A program made the position numbers and the translations under genes. 64,000 nt of DNA from JADKAV01 sp037045455 (lineage in GTDB: Bacteria; Actinomycetota; Actinomycetes; S36-B12; UBA10799), in contig JBAOIN010000016.1 of assembly GCA_037045455.1 (NCBI GenBank), positions 124,001 through 188,000 of the forward strand. The letters are read 5' to 3'. Below are positions 34,970-43,763 of this stretch, piece after piece. Within the stretch, counting starts at the first letter, position 1; every line of letters begins with the position of its first letter. Below the pieces are notes generated by a model, which did not search any database, was not told the DNA's origin, and was given only the letters and a program-made list of their open reading frames with translations.

Positions 34970-36169
34970 ATGAGGTCCTGGGTCCCGAAGGTCGGCAATC
35001 TGCCGCGCGAAGTCACCGTGCTCGCCGCGATCGCGTTCTGTGTAGCGCTGGGTTTCGGCATCGTCATCCCTGCCATCCCGTTGTTCGCCCGGACGTTCGG
35101 TGTTTCGGCGTTCGCGGCAAGTGCGGTCATCAGCGTGTTCGCAGCGATGCGGCTGATCAGCAGCCCGCCTGCCGGGTGGCTCGTGAACCGCTTCGGCGAG
35201 CGGGTGATCATGTCAAGCGGCCTGGCGATCGTCGGGCTGTCCAGCCTGGCCGCGGGATTCGCCACCGACTACCTGCAACTGCTGCTGTTGCGCGGCATCG
35301 GCGGAACGGGGTCGGCGATGTTCACGATCTCGGCGACCGCGCTGCTGTTGCGAGTGACGCCACAGGAGTACCGCGGTCGCGCGTCTGGTCTGTTCCAGAC
35401 CGGCTTCCTGATCGGTGGCGTAGTGGGCCCGGCCGTGGGTGGGATCGTGATCGGGATCAGCATCCGGGCGCCCTTCTTCGTCTACGCCGGCACGCTGGTG
35501 GCGGCTTTCGTGGTCGCGGTCACCCTGCTGCCGCGTTTGGAGCACGTTGAGGCGCCGCAACTCCAGGAGGACACCGACAAGATCCGTTTCCTTCCGACCC
35601 TGCGCCTGCCCGCCTACCAGGCCGCGCTCGGCGCCAATTTCGCCAACGGGTTCGTGTTCTTCGGCCTGCGCTCCTCGCTGGTCCCGCTGTTCGTCGTCGA
35701 AGGGCTCAAACAGGGTGCCGGACTGGCCGGGGTCGGGTTCGTGGTCGCGGCGATCGTGCAGGGCTCGTTGCTGGCGTTCGGCGGGCGCACGGCGGATCAC
35801 CGCGGACGCAGACTGGCGCTGATGCTGGGCCTGGGAATCGGTGTGCTGTCGCTGGGCTTGCTCGTTATCGCGCCGAACAGGGCGGTGTTCCTGCTGGCCA
35901 TGGCCGTCGCAGGACTGAGTGGGGCGTTCCTGGGGCCGTCGCCGACCGCGATCGTGGGTGACGTCGCGCGCGGGCACCACGGAGGGTCAGTGGTTGCCGG
36001 GTTCCAGATGATGAGCGATTTCGGCAGCATCATCGGACCCCTGGTGGGTGGCTGGTTGCTGGACCAGTCCGGCTTCCCGCTGGCGTTCACAGCCGGGGTT
36101 GTGGTTTCTGCGCTGGCATTGGGCCTGGCGGTCAGAATGCCGGAAACGCTGGTGCGGCAAGCGGCCTGA
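34970..36169 (+). CDS. MFS transporter
   Basis: 399 residues, 12 predicted membrane helices. Motif A-like loop NRFGERVIMSSG between helices 2 and 3, and GGRTADHRGRRLALM in the middle. Drug/H+ antiporter-type MFS_1. Start ATG 34970, eight bases after CAGACT. The substrate cannot be told. It is separated from the large glycosidase-like gene by 73 bases. Confidence 0.87.
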   Translation: MRSWVPKVGNLPREVTVLAAIAFCVALGFGIVIPAIPLFARTFGVSAFAASAVISVFAAMRLISSPPAGWLVNRFGERVIMSSGLAIVGLSSLAAGFATDYLQLLLLRGIGGTGSAMFTISATALLLRVTPQEYRGRASGLFQTGFLIGGVVGPAVGGIVIGISIRAPFFVYAGTLVAAFVVAVTLLPRLEHVEAPQLQEDTDKIRFLPTLRLPAYQAALGANFANGFVFFGLRSSLVPLFVVEGLKQGAGLAGVGFVVAAIVQGSLLAFGGRTADHRGRRLALMLGLGIGVLSLGLLVIAPNRAVFLLAMAVAGLSGAFLGPSPTAIVGDVARGHHGGSVVAGFQMMSDFGSIIGPLVGGWLLDQSGFPLAFTAGVVVSALALGLAVRMPETLVRQAA

Positions 36170-36229
36170 AACGGCCCGGAATCGGCCAAATGTGGCGCCG
36201 TTTGCGCGATTTCTGGTGACGTCGGGCCC

Positions 36230-36235
36230 TACTGT
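36230..36235 (+). promoter_or_regulatory. -10 element TACTGT of the glycosidase-like gene, leaderless
   Basis: TACTGT ends seven bases before the ATG at 36243. Confidence 0.45.
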
Positions 36236-36242
36236 GACCACC

Positions 36243-39200
36243 ATGCGGCGCTGGTGGATCCCGACTCTGATCTACGTCGTGGTCGCACTGCTCGTGGGCT
36301 ACGCGGTGGCCGTCGGCGTCAACGGGATGCTCGCGCTGTCGATGGCGCCCAAGGAACTGCCAGCGACGCCGACCGTGCCGGTCTCAGTTCCAGCGGTCGG
36401 CCAGGCCCCGGATATCCAGACCATCCGCATGCCCGTCGGTTACCAGTCGGACCCGCTGTTGCGGCTTGCCTTGCGCGACTTCCGCCGTGCCGTGGGTACC
36501 CCAACCAGAGTCGTTTCGACGCCCGCCGACTTCACGGTGCGTGAGGCCCCGAGCCTGCCGGACGGCGCCTACCGCCTGACGAATCGAGGCGTCGCGGGCA
36601 ACGGCCGCAACGGCCTCGCGGACGGCCTGTTCGCCGCCGCCGATGCCATCCGCAGCGGGCAGCCGATGCTGACCGGCACTGTGGCTGCCGACCTCGAGTA
36701 CCGATTCGCGGACTACGGCGCGGTCGGCGTGGAACCGGATCCGCAGGCCTGGGCCGCGCAAGACGACTACTCCCACAACTCCCGGCAGTTCGCCGACGTG
36801 ATGCTGGATCACCCGCCGTGGGTCGATCCGGCCGGAATGGCTCAGGTCACCAAGGAGTGGCATCAGTACATCGACCACATCCGGGCCTACGGCTACAACG
36901 GCGTGATCGTCAGCGGCTTCTTGGAGTATGTGAACTTCGACGAGGTCGGCGACGGCTTCCAGGTCTACCCGGCCGACAGTCCCTATAGGGCGCGGCACGA
37001 GGCGATGGTCGAGCAGTTCGGGCAGATGTGGAAGTACGCCGCCGACCTAGGGATGCGGGTGGTCTTCAAGACCGACATGCTCGCAAACACAGGCCCGCTC
37101 AACGACTACGTGGAACGCGAGCTCGGCGGTTTCAACGTCGACGACCCGCGGCTGTGGGAGCTCTACCAGGCAGGGCTCGCGGAGTTCTTCCAGAAGATGC
37201 CTTACACCGACGGGCTCATGATCCGCATTGGTGAGGCGGGCAGCGTCTACAACATGCCCGGCTGGGACTACTACTCCACGCTGGCCGTGACCACCGTTGA
37301 CTCGGTGCGCACGATGCTGACGAAGTTCACGCAGACCGCCGCCGACTACGACAAGACGATCTACTTCCGCACCTGGTCGGTAGGGGTTGGTGCGGTCGGT
37401 GACATGCACACCAATCCGGAGTCTTACGCGAAGGTGCTGGACGGGATTCCGGCCGACAACCTGGTGGTGGTCACGAAGTTCACGATGGGCGACTTCTACT
37501 CGTGGCTGCCGCTGAACCCGACGCTGGAGCAGGGCAGCCAGCCGCGGATCGTGGAGTTCCAGTCGCGGCGGGAGTTCGAGGCTTTCAGTTCGTTCCCGAA
37601 CTATCTGTCGGGCGACCATCAGCAAGCTCTGCAGCATTTCGAGCAGGTGAACCCGAACATCAAGGGTGTTTGGGTGTGGACCCAGGACGGCGGCCCCTGG
37701 CGAGCGGGTCCCATGTCGCTGTACTTGAAGTCCGGTTTCTGGCAGTTGTACGACCTCGACGTGTATGCGACAGGCCGGCTGGCATGGGACCGCAACGTCG
37801 ACCTCGCGGACGTGAACACCGCCTGGATCCGGCGCAACTTCACCGACGAGCCGGCGACGGTTCGCACGTTGCAGGAGGTGTTCGCGCAGTCCCGGCAGGT
37901 GGCCAAGGAGGGTCTCTACATCCCGCCCTACGCCGAACAGCGGGTGCTCGCGCTGGGACTGGAACCGCCCCCCATGATGTGGATCTTCGAATGGGATTTG
38001 GTCAGCGGCGACACGGCCGCGCTGTCGGTGATCCACCACGCTTCCCGCGACCGGATTGCCGAGGCGATCGAGCGAGGCGAGGCGGCGCAGGCAGATGCCG
38101 AAGCGATGTTGCGTAAGGTTCAAGCCACGGATCCGGCGGACTACAAAGACCCCGCTCTGCGGGGCAAGTTGATCCACTCCCTGCAGTACGAGGTGGATCT
38201 GTTCGGCACCCTCGGCGCGTTCCGGGCGGCTTTCCTGTCCTACTACGACTGGCTCGACACGGGCAGTTCCCAGGCATGGCAGCAGTGGCAGGCCGACAAG
38301 GCCGCCTATGACGCGGCGGTGGCACAGCACCTCGCGACGTATGCGGGCGATCTGGACACCCCGGCCTACGAGTTCGGCGCCGTGGACGTCGGTTTCGCGC
38401 ACGCCGAGCGCACTCGGTCCTCGCAGCTCGTCACGCTGGCGGTGTTGCTTGGGATCCTCGCCATCGTGGTGCTCGGCCTGTTCGGTCGCCCTGCGGCTCG
38501 GGGTTTGCTGCTCGGTGCTACCCGGCCATGGCGGCTGCCGGGGACAGGTCCGAAATGGGTGTGGGTGGTTGCGGCGGTGCTGCTCATCGCCTCCCGGGGT
38601 GCCTTCTCCGGCTGGTTGTCCTGGAGTTACGTACTGGCCACGATCGGTTCCATGGCGGCCTTCACCGTGACGGTGCGGCTACTGGTACGAGGACGCGACC
38701 CCTTCCCGCTTTACGCGGCGCTGGGTGGCGCGTTCCTGCTCAAGACTGTGTTGCTGTCACTGGTCGTTGTGCTGCGCGGACCGTTGTTCTACTGGTACCG
38801 GTTCTGGACCGACGAGACCTACCGCACGGTGTACGTGACGCTGAGCGTGGCGGCGTTCCTGTGGCTGTTCTGGGTGACGTATGTGGTGTTGCGCGCCCCG
38901 TACGGGCTCGGCCGGCGGGCGTCGTTGGGTCGCGTGCTGCTCGGGATCGCCGCTCCTGTGCTCGGGCTCGGGGCGCTCATGCAGGTCTCCGGCCTGGAAA
39001 CCGCGCTCACGACGTTCAACAACCAGATGGCGCTGCTGCCGCTGGGCCTGTCCCGCATCCTGGGGATCACCGTGCACCTGGGGATTCCGACGTCGATCCC
39101 GCTCTACCTGCTGGTACTCGGTGCCGTGCTGGCAGTGCGTGGGGTTGCTGCTGGGCGCCTGGCGGCGGCCGACGATAGCGCCGACGCCCTGACCCGGCGG

Positions 39201-39341
39201 CGAGAGTTGCATGGTTGCCCATCCCAGGTCATCAAGCGGGAAACGGTGCGACTCGCGGTGCACGAGAAGGGCAACATCGCGACTCTCGCGCTCAGCGAGG
39301 CCGCGACGCCACCCGGTAGGCCGCAACCAACGCACCCGTGA
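36243..39341 (+). CDS. Large membrane-anchored glycosidase-like protein
   Basis: 1032 residues. An N-terminal membrane helix (IPTLIYVVVALLVGYAVAVG), about 690 extracytoplasmic residues, then six to seven membrane helices from about residue 725 to 970 and a cytoplasmic tail. The ectodomain looks like an alpha-glucuronidase (GH67-like) TIM barrel: GYNGVIVSGFLEYVNF, LGMRVVFKTDML, DGLMIRIGEAG, IVEFQSRREFEAFSS, NIKGVWVWTQDGGPW. The acidic residues in RIGEAG and VEFQSRREFE would suit catalysis, but I cannot confirm the family. The fusion to a polytopic C terminus is unusual. Its 3' end overlaps the convergent MFS gene by 50 bases. Confidence 0.75.
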   Translation: MRRWWIPTLIYVVVALLVGYAVAVGVNGMLALSMAPKELPATPTVPVSVPAVGQAPDIQTIRMPVGYQSDPLLRLALRDFRRAVGTPTRVVSTPADFTVREAPSLPDGAYRLTNRGVAGNGRNGLADGLFAAADAIRSGQPMLTGTVAADLEYRFADYGAVGVEPDPQAWAAQDDYSHNSRQFADVMLDHPPWVDPAGMAQVTKEWHQYIDHIRAYGYNGVIVSGFLEYVNFDEVGDGFQVYPADSPYRARHEAMVEQFGQMWKYAADLGMRVVFKTDMLANTGPLNDYVERELGGFNVDDPRLWELYQAGLAEFFQKMPYTDGLMIRIGEAGSVYNMPGWDYYSTLAVTTVDSVRTMLTKFTQTAADYDKTIYFRTWSVGVGAVGDMHTNPESYAKVLDGIPADNLVVVTKFTMGDFYSWLPLNPTLEQGSQPRIVEFQSRREFEAFSSFPNYLSGDHQQALQHFEQVNPNIKGVWVWTQDGGPWRAGPMSLYLKSGFWQLYDLDVYATGRLAWDRNVDLADVNTAWIRRNFTDEPATVRTLQEVFAQSRQVAKEGLYIPPYAEQRVLALGLEPPPMMWIFEWDLVSGDTAALSVIHHASRDRIAEAIERGEAAQADAEAMLRKVQATDPADYKDPALRGKLIHSLQYEVDLFGTLGAFRAAFLSYYDWLDTGSSQAWQQWQADKAAYDAAVAQHLATYAGDLDTPAYEFGAVDVGFAHAERTRSSQLVTLAVLLGILAIVVLGLFGRPAARGLLLGATRPWRLPGTGPKWVWVVAAVLLIASRGAFSGWLSWSYVLATIGSMAAFTVTVRLLVRGRDPFPLYAALGGAFLLKTVLLSLVVVLRGPLFYWYRFWTDETYRTVYVTLSVAAFLWLFWVTYVVLRAPYGLGRRASLGRVLLGIAAPVLGLGALMQVSGLETALTTFNNQMALLPLGLSRILGITVHLGIPTSIPLYLLVLGAVLAVRGVAAGRLAAADDSADALTRRRELHGCPSQVIKRETVRLAVHEKGNIATLALSEAATPPGRPQPTHP

Positions 39342-40482
39342 GCAGCACACTCAACAGCCCGGGTACGACAAGCGCCGCCCGTGGTCCCATCGCGTCGGCC
39401 AGCAGGCCGATCAAGGGTGCGCCGACTGGGGTGGTCCCGAAGAACACGGCCATGTACAGCGCCATTACGCGACTTCGGTGGTCGTCGTCCGTGCGTGTCT
39501 GCAAGTAGGAGTTGGCTCCGGTCATCATCGTGAGACTGGCCCCGCCGGCCGCAATTAGAGCAGCGGCGAACGTCAGCGGGTTGGGCATCAGCCCGGCGAT
39601 GACGGCGATGACCCCGGCACCCCCAGCCGCGAGTGCCACCATCCGCAGATCGGTCCGCGCGCGCCGGGCTTGTACGAGGGCGGCGGCCAACGAACCGACT
39701 GCCATCAGCGAGGTCAGCACGCCGAAACTGCGGGCACCGGCGCCGAACTCGCCGGTCACCATCAGCGGAATCGTGATCGGGAAGTTGAAGACCAGCATCG
39801 CGACCGCGCCCGCGGTGGCGATCACGAACCACAGATCGGGCCGCCGCCGCACGTAGCGCAGGCCCTCCCGCAGCCCACCCCGTGGTCGCTCGCCGTGCGC
39901 GGGCGCCAGCCGGATGCGGTGCAAAGCCCCGAGCATGATGACGAACGTCAGGGCGTTGACCAGGAACACCGGCCCCGGCCCCCACATGGCGATCATCACG
40001 CCGGCCACGGCCGGACCCACCAAACGGGCGGCGTTGAAGTTCGCGCTGTTCAACGCGACGGCGTTGACCACCTGATCGGCGGGAACCAGGTCCGACACGA
40101 TCGACTGCCGCGCCGGACCGTCCAGCGCCGTGAACAAACCGAGGAGCAGCGCGAAACCCAGTACTAGCGGCCCGGTCGCCAGGCCGGCGATCGTGAGTAT
40201 GCCCAGGCCGAGCGCCTGCAGACCCATGCCGACCTGCGTGATCTGCAGCAGCCGGCGGCGGTCGTAGCGGTCAGCCAGCACGCCTGCCCAGGGCGCGAGA
40301 AACAGCATCGGCGCGAACTGGAACGCGACCACCAGCCCGAGCATCGTCGGGTCGGACGTGACCTGCAGTACCAGCCACGACTGCGCGACCCGGTGCATCC
40401 AGGTCCCGGCGTTGGAGAACAGGGCGCCGGTCGCATAGCGCCGGTAGTTCGGGACCGCCAGCGCGGAGAACGTCTCGGCTAG
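39292..40482 (-). CDS. MFS transporter (MFS_3, exporter-like); start unclear
   Basis: About 396 residues, 12 membrane helices: PNYRRYATGALFSNAGTWMH, WAGVLADRYDRRRLLQITQV, LDGPARQSIVSDLVPADQVV. MFS_3 exporter group. The homologous part begins at FSALAVPNYRRY immediately after the MarR stop, but no ATG, GTG or TTG lies there in frame; only CTG codons. Either an indel has displaced the start or translation is coupled to MarR. Forms an operon with the MarR repressor. Confidence 0.83.
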   Translation of the reverse strand, partial: LAETFSALAVPNYRRYATGALFSNAGTWMHRVAQSWLVLQVTSDPTMLGLVVAFQFAPMLFLAPWAGVLADRYDRRRLLQITQVGMGLQALGLGILTIAGLATGPLVLGFALLLGLFTALDGPARQSIVSDLVPADQVVNAVALNSANFNAARLVGPAVAGVMIAMWGPGPVFLVNALTFVIMLGALHRIRLAPAHGERPRGGLREGLRYVRRRPDLWFVIATAGAVAMLVFNFPITIPLMVTGEFGAGARSFGVLTSLMAVGSLAAALVQARRARTDLRMVALAAGGAGVIAVIAGLMPNPLTFAAALIAAGGASLTMMTGANSYLQTRTDDDHRSRVMALYMAVFFGTTPVGAPLIGLLADAMGPRAALVVPGLLSVLLTGALVAAYRVASRPR

Positions 40483-40898
40483 TCCAGAGCGAGCCGGTTC
40501 AGCAGTGGGATGGCTTCCTCGATCGCCTGCAGCTCCTCGTCGGTCAGTTCCGCGAGGCGCCGGGACAGCCACCGGTCGCGGCGTTGCCGGTCCTGCTGCA
40601 CCATCTTCTCGGCTTGTGCCGTCGCCTGGTACCTGACTTGCCGGCGGTCGGTCGGATGCGGTTCGCGGCTGACCATGTCCTGGGCCAGCAGGCTGTGCAG
40701 GATGCGGGTCATGGACGGTGGTTGCACCCGTTCCGCGTCCGCCAGCTCGCCCGGGGACATCGGGCCGGAGCGCAACAGGGTGGCGAGCACGGCCATCTGG
40801 CTGGGCGTCATCGCATCGCTGGCCCGCTCGGTCCGCAACCTGCGTGCCAGCCTCATGACCGCGATCCGTAGATCGGGTGCGTCGGAATCGGCGGCCAT
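40479..40898 (-). CDS. MarR-family transcriptional repressor
   Basis: 139 residues. Winged helix PSQMAVLATLLRSGPMSPGE, DAERVQPPSMTRILHSL, wing PHPTDRRQVRYQAT, and helical dimerisation ends. MarR repressors typically control the adjacent exporter. Upstream, on the divergent side, is an AT-rich stretch (TATATTCATTACTCTTGC, 40920-40937) that could hold its operator. Confidence 0.9.
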   Translation of the reverse strand: MAADSDAPDLRIAVMRLARRLRTERASDAMTPSQMAVLATLLRSGPMSPGELADAERVQPPSMTRILHSLLAQDMVSREPHPTDRRQVRYQATAQAEKMVQQDRQRRDRWLSRRLAELTDEELQAIEEAIPLLNRLALD

Positions 40899-41008
40899 CC
40901 CGCGCTCCTTGCAGAAGATCTATATTCATTACTCTTGCTAACGATATCGGGTGGAGCGATATTCCGCCAGTAGTCAAGACGGGCTCCTCAGATGTCGAAT
41001 TCCTAAGC

Positions 41009-42382
41009 GTGAGGACTGTGGTGAGCGGCTTCGTGGCGGCGTTGCTGCTCACCCTTCCTGCCCCCGTTGCGGCCGACACGCAGCGCACCGTGGTCCTTGT
41101 GCAGCGGGCTGGCGACAGCCTGCAGGTCACGACCCAGTCGGCGGAATCGGCGGCCGACGCGCGCCGGATCATGACGCAGGAGAAGGCCGATCCCGACACG
41201 GTGTCCGTCGAACTGGACTCTCCCGTACAGGCCCTCGGCGACCCCGTCGCCCAATGGGGACTGGACGCGATTGGTGCACCCGTCACATGGTCGCGGACGA
41301 CAGGCGAGTCGGTAGTCGTGGCGATCGTGGACACCGGCGTCGATGCCAGTCACGAGGATCTCGCCGGTCACGTGCTGCCCGGCCGGGACCTGACCACGAG
41401 GGTCGTTGCGTCCGCCGACACCGACCCGAACGGCCACGGCACGCATCTGGCCGGGATCGTCGGTGCCACTGCCGGCAACGGCCTCGGCGGCAGCGGCGTC
41501 GCCCCCGGTGTGACGATCCTGCCCGTGCGGGTGCTGGATGCCACTGGCGCCGGTTTCAGCAGTCAGGTCGCGGCCGGCATCGTCTGGGCGGCGGACAACG
41601 GCGCCGACATCATCAACCTCAGTCTCGGCGGCCCGGTCCGCAGCCAGGCTCAGGCCGAAGCCGTGGCGTACGCCGTGTCGAAGGGTGTCCTCGTGGTTGC
41701 GGCGGCTGGCAACGACCACCCCACGGATGCCGCGCAGTACCCCGCGGCCTTGCCCGACGTCGTCGCCGTCGGCGCGCTCACGCCCTCCGGGGAGCCCGCC
41801 AGTTTCAGCACACGGGGGGACTACGTGGACCTCGCCGCACCCGGCACACTGATCAGTTCGACGGTCCCGGGTAACCAGTACGCCGCCTATTCGGGGACCT
41901 CGATGGCAGCGCCGTTCGTCAGTGGCGTCGCAGCGCTGCTGGACGCCCTGCACCCTATGGCTCCCGCCGACCTCACCGCATTGCTGCAGTCCACCGCTGT
42001 CGACGTGGCGGACCCCGGTCCTGACACCGCCACCGGCGCCGGCCTGGTCTCGGCCAGCGCTGCGGTCACTGCGCTGGTGGGTCCGTTGTCCGCCGCCGCA
42101 TCCCCGGCCAGCGCCGCCGTCTTGAGGCCCATCCGGGTCGCGACCGGCACGGTCCGGGTGCACCGCGGCAAGCGGGTCGTGCTGAGCTTTCCCGAGGTGC
42201 AGGGCGACTCCTACACCTGGTCCATCCGCCGGCCGGGCACTGACTGGCGGGTGCTGCACCAGGACTCCGCCACGCTTCGCACGCCGCGGCTGACCCGAGG
42301 CTTGAATGGTGTGCGGTTCAAGCTGGTCGCACAGGCCGCGCCACCGGTGTACGGGATCGTGCGCATCAGGGTGCTGCCCTAA
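41009..42382 (+). CDS. Secreted subtilisin-like serine protease
   Basis: 457 residues, intact. Signal peptide (TVVSGFVAALLLTLPAPVAA), short propeptide, then S8 catalytic triad: Asp in VVVAIVDTGVDASHEDLAGH, His in NGHGTHLAGIVG, Ser in YSGTSMAAPFVSGVAAL; AAAGND supplies the oxyanion Asn. The C-terminal 110 residues form a small beta domain. It is related to the frameshifted subtilase at 11855 but shorter. The GTG at 41009 begins the signal peptide; GTG 41018 and 41021 are alternatives. Confidence 0.9.
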   Translation: MRTVVSGFVAALLLTLPAPVAADTQRTVVLVQRAGDSLQVTTQSAESAADARRIMTQEKADPDTVSVELDSPVQALGDPVAQWGLDAIGAPVTWSRTTGESVVVAIVDTGVDASHEDLAGHVLPGRDLTTRVVASADTDPNGHGTHLAGIVGATAGNGLGGSGVAPGVTILPVRVLDATGAGFSSQVAAGIVWAADNGADIINLSLGGPVRSQAQAEAVAYAVSKGVLVVAAAGNDHPTDAAQYPAALPDVVAVGALTPSGEPASFSTRGDYVDLAAPGTLISSTVPGNQYAAYSGTSMAAPFVSGVAALLDALHPMAPADLTALLQSTAVDVADPGPDTATGAGLVSASAAVTALVGPLSAAASPASAAVLRPIRVATGTVRVHRGKRVVLSFPEVQGDSYTWSIRRPGTDWRVLHQDSATLRTPRLTRGLNGVRFKLVAQAAPPVYGIVRIRVLP

Positions 42383-42386
42383 GTCT

Positions 42387-42404
42387 CACCGTTGGCGAAC
42401 GGTG
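42387..42404 (+). terminator. Hairpin after subtilase
   Basis: CACCGTT (42387-42393) and AACGGTG (42398-42404) form a perfect 7-bp stem with loop GGCG just after the stop. No T tract, so termination is only likely. Confidence 0.45.
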
Positions 42405-42467
42405 CAACATCGTCCAAACGGTGACATGCAGCGATCGCAGCGCCGCCGATCAGACAGAATAGGCCCC

Positions 42468-43763
42468 GTGGCATTGGTCGGTGAGGGTCTGGCAGTTGCT
42501 GCCGAGCCCGGTCCCGTGGACATGCCGCAGCTCGCCCGGCAGGCCGCCCGGCAGGCGCTGGCCCATCTCGGCAGCATCCCGAATCTCGCGTTCGTCTTCG
42601 TCGCGGCGCCCAATGCCGAGGACGCCGAACAGGCTCTGCTCGCCGCCCAAGCGCACTTCACGTCGGCCACTGTTCTGGGCACTTCCGCTGCGGGTGTGAT
42701 CGCCAGCGGACGCGGCACCGACGAGGGCACGGCAGTCGCGATCTGGGCCGCGCGGATCCCCGGCTTACGTGCCCGTTCGTTCCACCTCGAGGTACTGCCC
42801 GCTTCCGATGGGCACCAGATCGTCGGCCTGCCCGGTCGCCGCCGCGATGACGTGCTGGCACTGCTGTTCACCGACCCGTGGTCGTTCCCGGCCACCGACT
42901 TCGTGCTCCACGCCGACGCACTGCTCACCAACCTGCCGCTCGCGGGCGCCGTCGCGTCGGGCCCCGCCCCGGCCCGCACTACCCGCTTCCTGCTCGACGG
43001 CCGCATCCACACCCGCGGTGCCATCGGGGTCATGCTGGGTGGTCATGTGGAGGTCACGACGTTGATGAGTCCGGCCTGCCGTCCGGTCGGGCCCGTGCTC
43101 ACGGTGACGGATGCCGAGGGCTTCCTGCTCAAATCGCTGGCCGGCATCCCGGCGGCGCTGCGCGCCCAGGAGGTGATCGCCGCACTGGAGGAGCCAGATC
43201 GGTCGCTGGCGCTGGCCGGCCTGCAACTCGGCGTGGCCACCGGCACGCAGGACCCGCGCATGGGCGACTTCGTCGTGCACGAATTCCAAGCCGCAGAGGG
43301 CGAGCGCGGCGCATTGCAGGTGGGTGCGCCGGTGCCGGTCGGCGCCTCGGTGCAGTTTCACGTGCGTGACGAGACAGCGGCCGACGAGGACCTCAACGTG
43401 GTGCTGGAGGGAGTGGCCGCCCAGATGGAATCCCGGCTGGAGGGCGCTTTGCTGTTCGCCTCCACCGACCGTGGCCGGTTCATGTTCGACAGTCACGATC
43501 ACGACGCCGCCATCGCACATGCCCGGCTGCTGGTGCCCGTCACCGGCTTCTTCGCCGACGCCGAATTCGCCCCGCTGCGGGCAACGACGGCGCTGAACCG
43601 CGGGACCGCCACGGTGGTGGCCATCGGTGCCGGACCGCGGGCCAAGGCGGGTCACACGCAAGCCGTCCGACCGCAGCAGGTGGCCGAGATGGATCCGATG
43701 ACCCGCGAGGTGCACAAGATGCTGGCAGAACTTGCCGAGCCCCCGGAAGAGGGACTTCTGTGA
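42468..43763 (+). CDS. FIST sensory-domain protein
   Basis: 431 residues with FIST_N (about 1-215; AFVFVAAPNAEDAEQALLAA, VLGTSAAGVIASGRGT) and FIST_C (about 225-385). FIST domains are proposed sensors for small ligands such as amino acids, and are usually fused to or beside kinases or methyl-accepting proteins; here no such partner is adjacent. The GTG at 42468 is preceded by a CAGAAT -10 with a seven-base gap, and the ATG at 42426 is the alternative. The stop overlaps the threonine dehydratase start. Confidence 0.82.
   Translation: MALVGEGLAVAAEPGPVDMPQLARQAARQALAHLGSIPNLAFVFVAAPNAEDAEQALLAAQAHFTSATVLGTSAAGVIASGRGTDEGTAVAIWAARIPGLRARSFHLEVLPASDGHQIVGLPGRRRDDVLALLFTDPWSFPATDFVLHADALLTNLPLAGAVASGPAPARTTRFLLDGRIHTRGAIGVMLGGHVEVTTLMSPACRPVGPVLTVTDAEGFLLKSLAGIPAALRAQEVIAALEEPDRSLALAGLQLGVATGTQDPRMGDFVVHEFQAAEGERGALQVGAPVPVGASVQFHVRDETAADEDLNVVLEGVAAQMESRLEGALLFASTDRGRFMFDSHDHDAAIAHARLLVPVTGFFADAEFAPLRATTALNRGTATVVAIGAGPRAKAGHTQAVRPQQVAEMDPMTREVHKMLAELAEPPEEGLL

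Noticed and set aside
37047..38402. 451-codon minus-strand ORF across the glycosidase-like gene
   Set aside because: No domain content; opposite strand has a coherent protein.
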